A DNA stretch of 64,000 bases, taken from positions 3,538-67,537 of the forward strand of contig CAZGNO010000010.1 of NCBI GenBank assembly GCA_964527785.1. Reading direction: 5' to 3'. The notes under the pieces are model-generated. The model was not told the DNA's origin, searched no databases, and worked only from the letters and a program-made list of their open reading frames with translations. This DNA comes from JADJXV01 sp964527785. Its GTDB lineage: Bacteria > Bacteroidota > Ignavibacteria > Kapaibacteriales > UBA961. This document shows positions 63,243 through 64,000 of the stretch, one piece after another. Made by a program: the position numbers and the translations under genes. The stretch's first letter is position 1, and every line of letters begins with the position of its first letter.

Positions 63243-64000
63243 GGGTATTTTTATAAAATTAAAAAAATATGAGTTTGTGATTATAGGTTTCACCGTTGTG
63301 AATCCGGTTTGTTGAGTTTAGGACACTAATTCTAACTATGAAAATATATGAAACCAGTATGAATTTAGAGGGGGAGGTCGGGTACTGCTTTCCATTAATT
63401 TGTCCGTTAAATTACTCTGAATATTATCAATATAAACGTAACAACAAAGTTACGGCAAAATTTAACTTGTTCATTACTCATTTATTACTCTATTTTATAG
63501 TAAAAGTGCTCTTATTTGAAATAAGTCCTGGGACAGAATTAATTGAAAAATCAAAGTGCAGTCATTCTGAGTTCCAGATAGTCGCCGAGCCGCCTACAAA
63601 ACAATACAATGACATTGGAGTAAAATACTTACGCTTGTCACCCTGAACTCGATTCAGGGTCTATTGCTGTCTAGTCATGCTAATTTCGACGTACTATTTA
63701 GTAGTGCACACGAAGATGCTGAATTAAATTCAGCATGACAGGACATAAATTATACTACCATTTTAACAGATGTCATTTACAGGATTCTTAGACCGAAGAA
63801 TCTCCGCAAAGCACTACACGGAAAGGTCTTAAGCAGCATACGGAGATTCTTCAGTAGCGTTCAGAATGACTGGTTATATAATATTTATGTTGGGTCGGCT
63901 GTATACCGCCGTGCATTGATATGTAATTAAGCAAAAAAAAAAACAAGGTCAAGGCAGTTGCTACAACTGCCTTTCCGTATATACGTTTAGCAGAAAGGTC
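63243..64000. repeat. Repeat-rich intergenic region at the right edge
   Basis: About 760 bases without a convincing gene; a 102-codon frame at 63338-63646 runs into repeats and is not called. It holds a half-element GTCATTCTGA (63561-63570), a hairpin element (63636-63740, TGTCA-N2-CTGAA paired with TTCAG-N2-TGACA), the second 99-bp copy (63772-63870) and the 38-bp repeat (63948-63985). Confidence 0.7.
63772..63870. repeat. 99-bp inverted-repeat element, copy 2
   Basis: Same length and layout as the copy at 61157-61255: GTCATTTAC at the left, TCAGAATGAC at the right, inner GAAGAATCT (63795) and AGATTCTTC, plus 19 identical bases at 63834-63852. Confidence 0.8.

Noticed and set aside
63338..63646. 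A 102-codon frame at the right edge
   Set aside because: Its 3' half reads into dispersed repeat sequence; no domain is visible.
1..64000. tRNA, rRNA, transposase or phage genes
   Set aside because: I saw no cloverleaf-like, rRNA-like, integrase or transposase sequence in any frame examined.

Overview
The window comes from a chromosome of the Bacteroidota/Chlorobiota (FCB) superphylum. Three things point there. Two large secreted proteins end in type IX secretion (T9SS) type A sorting domains. Several genes are preceded by the Bacteroidota-type promoter (TTG, 18-22 nt, TAnnTTTG). Core genes occur in the order yceD-rpmF-plsX-fabH-fabD-fabG-acpP-fabF-rnc. Choice-of-anchor D (ASH), IgGFc-binding and cohesin-like domains in sorted proteins would suit a Kapaibacteriota- or Ignavibacteriota-like lineage, but this is inference; there is no rRNA gene in the window to settle it.

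Layout. 1-3725: the end of a small Cys/His protein, a TonB-dependent receptor resembling zinc-type receptors, and a lipoprotein (metal-uptake-like group). 3904-5300: a membrane protein and a DedA protein. 5311-7540: an AT-rich island of small modules: a RelB/RelE-like pair, a HicB-like antitoxin broken by an in-frame stop, a YoeB toxin with its antitoxin, and an unknown 242-residue protein overlapping a DUF2442 gene. 7592-16594: an oligopeptide-type permease, scpB, mreC, mreD, smc, two secreted proteins and scpA, so the whole SMC-ScpAB complex lies within 8 kb beside the rod-shape genes. 16854-26935: an acyltransferase-like membrane protein, an M14-fold protein lacking its zinc ligands, GNAT, HAD, a YbgF-like lipoprotein, an IgGFc-domain T9SS protein and a TPR protein. 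27364-29513: groES-groEL behind a perfect CIRCE operator. 29655-33833: a 1392-residue vWA / eight-WD40 / ASH / cohesin-like / T9SS protein. 34377-36686: a DUF5916 protein.

36691-46558 looks like an efflux and stress region. An ABC exporter operon (ATPase, two FtsX/MacB-type permeases, then a STAND-like ATPase) runs leftward. A six-gene set (GyrI-like ligand-binding domain, two PhnB-like VOC proteins, a MATE exporter, two RibD-C/DHFR-like proteins) runs rightward. Each first gene has a nearly identical 20-bp dyad (ACTGACA-N6-TGTCAGT) exactly 9 nt upstream of an identical TAATTTTG promoter element. The two sets therefore probably answer to one regulator, which is not encoded here. This is the strongest new observation in the window.

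46633-60835 is mostly housekeeping on the minus strand: a PhnA-like protein, thrS, an outer-membrane lipoprotein, purL, a UMF1-type transporter, rnc and the fatty-acid/phospholipid operon, including rpmF (58 residues). 61301-63242 holds a FAD-linked oxidase and a Bor-like lipoprotein. Intergenic DNA carries several hairpin repeats, including two 99-bp copies of one element near 61.2 and 63.8 kb and a 38-bp exact repeat shared between 27.0 kb and the right edge.
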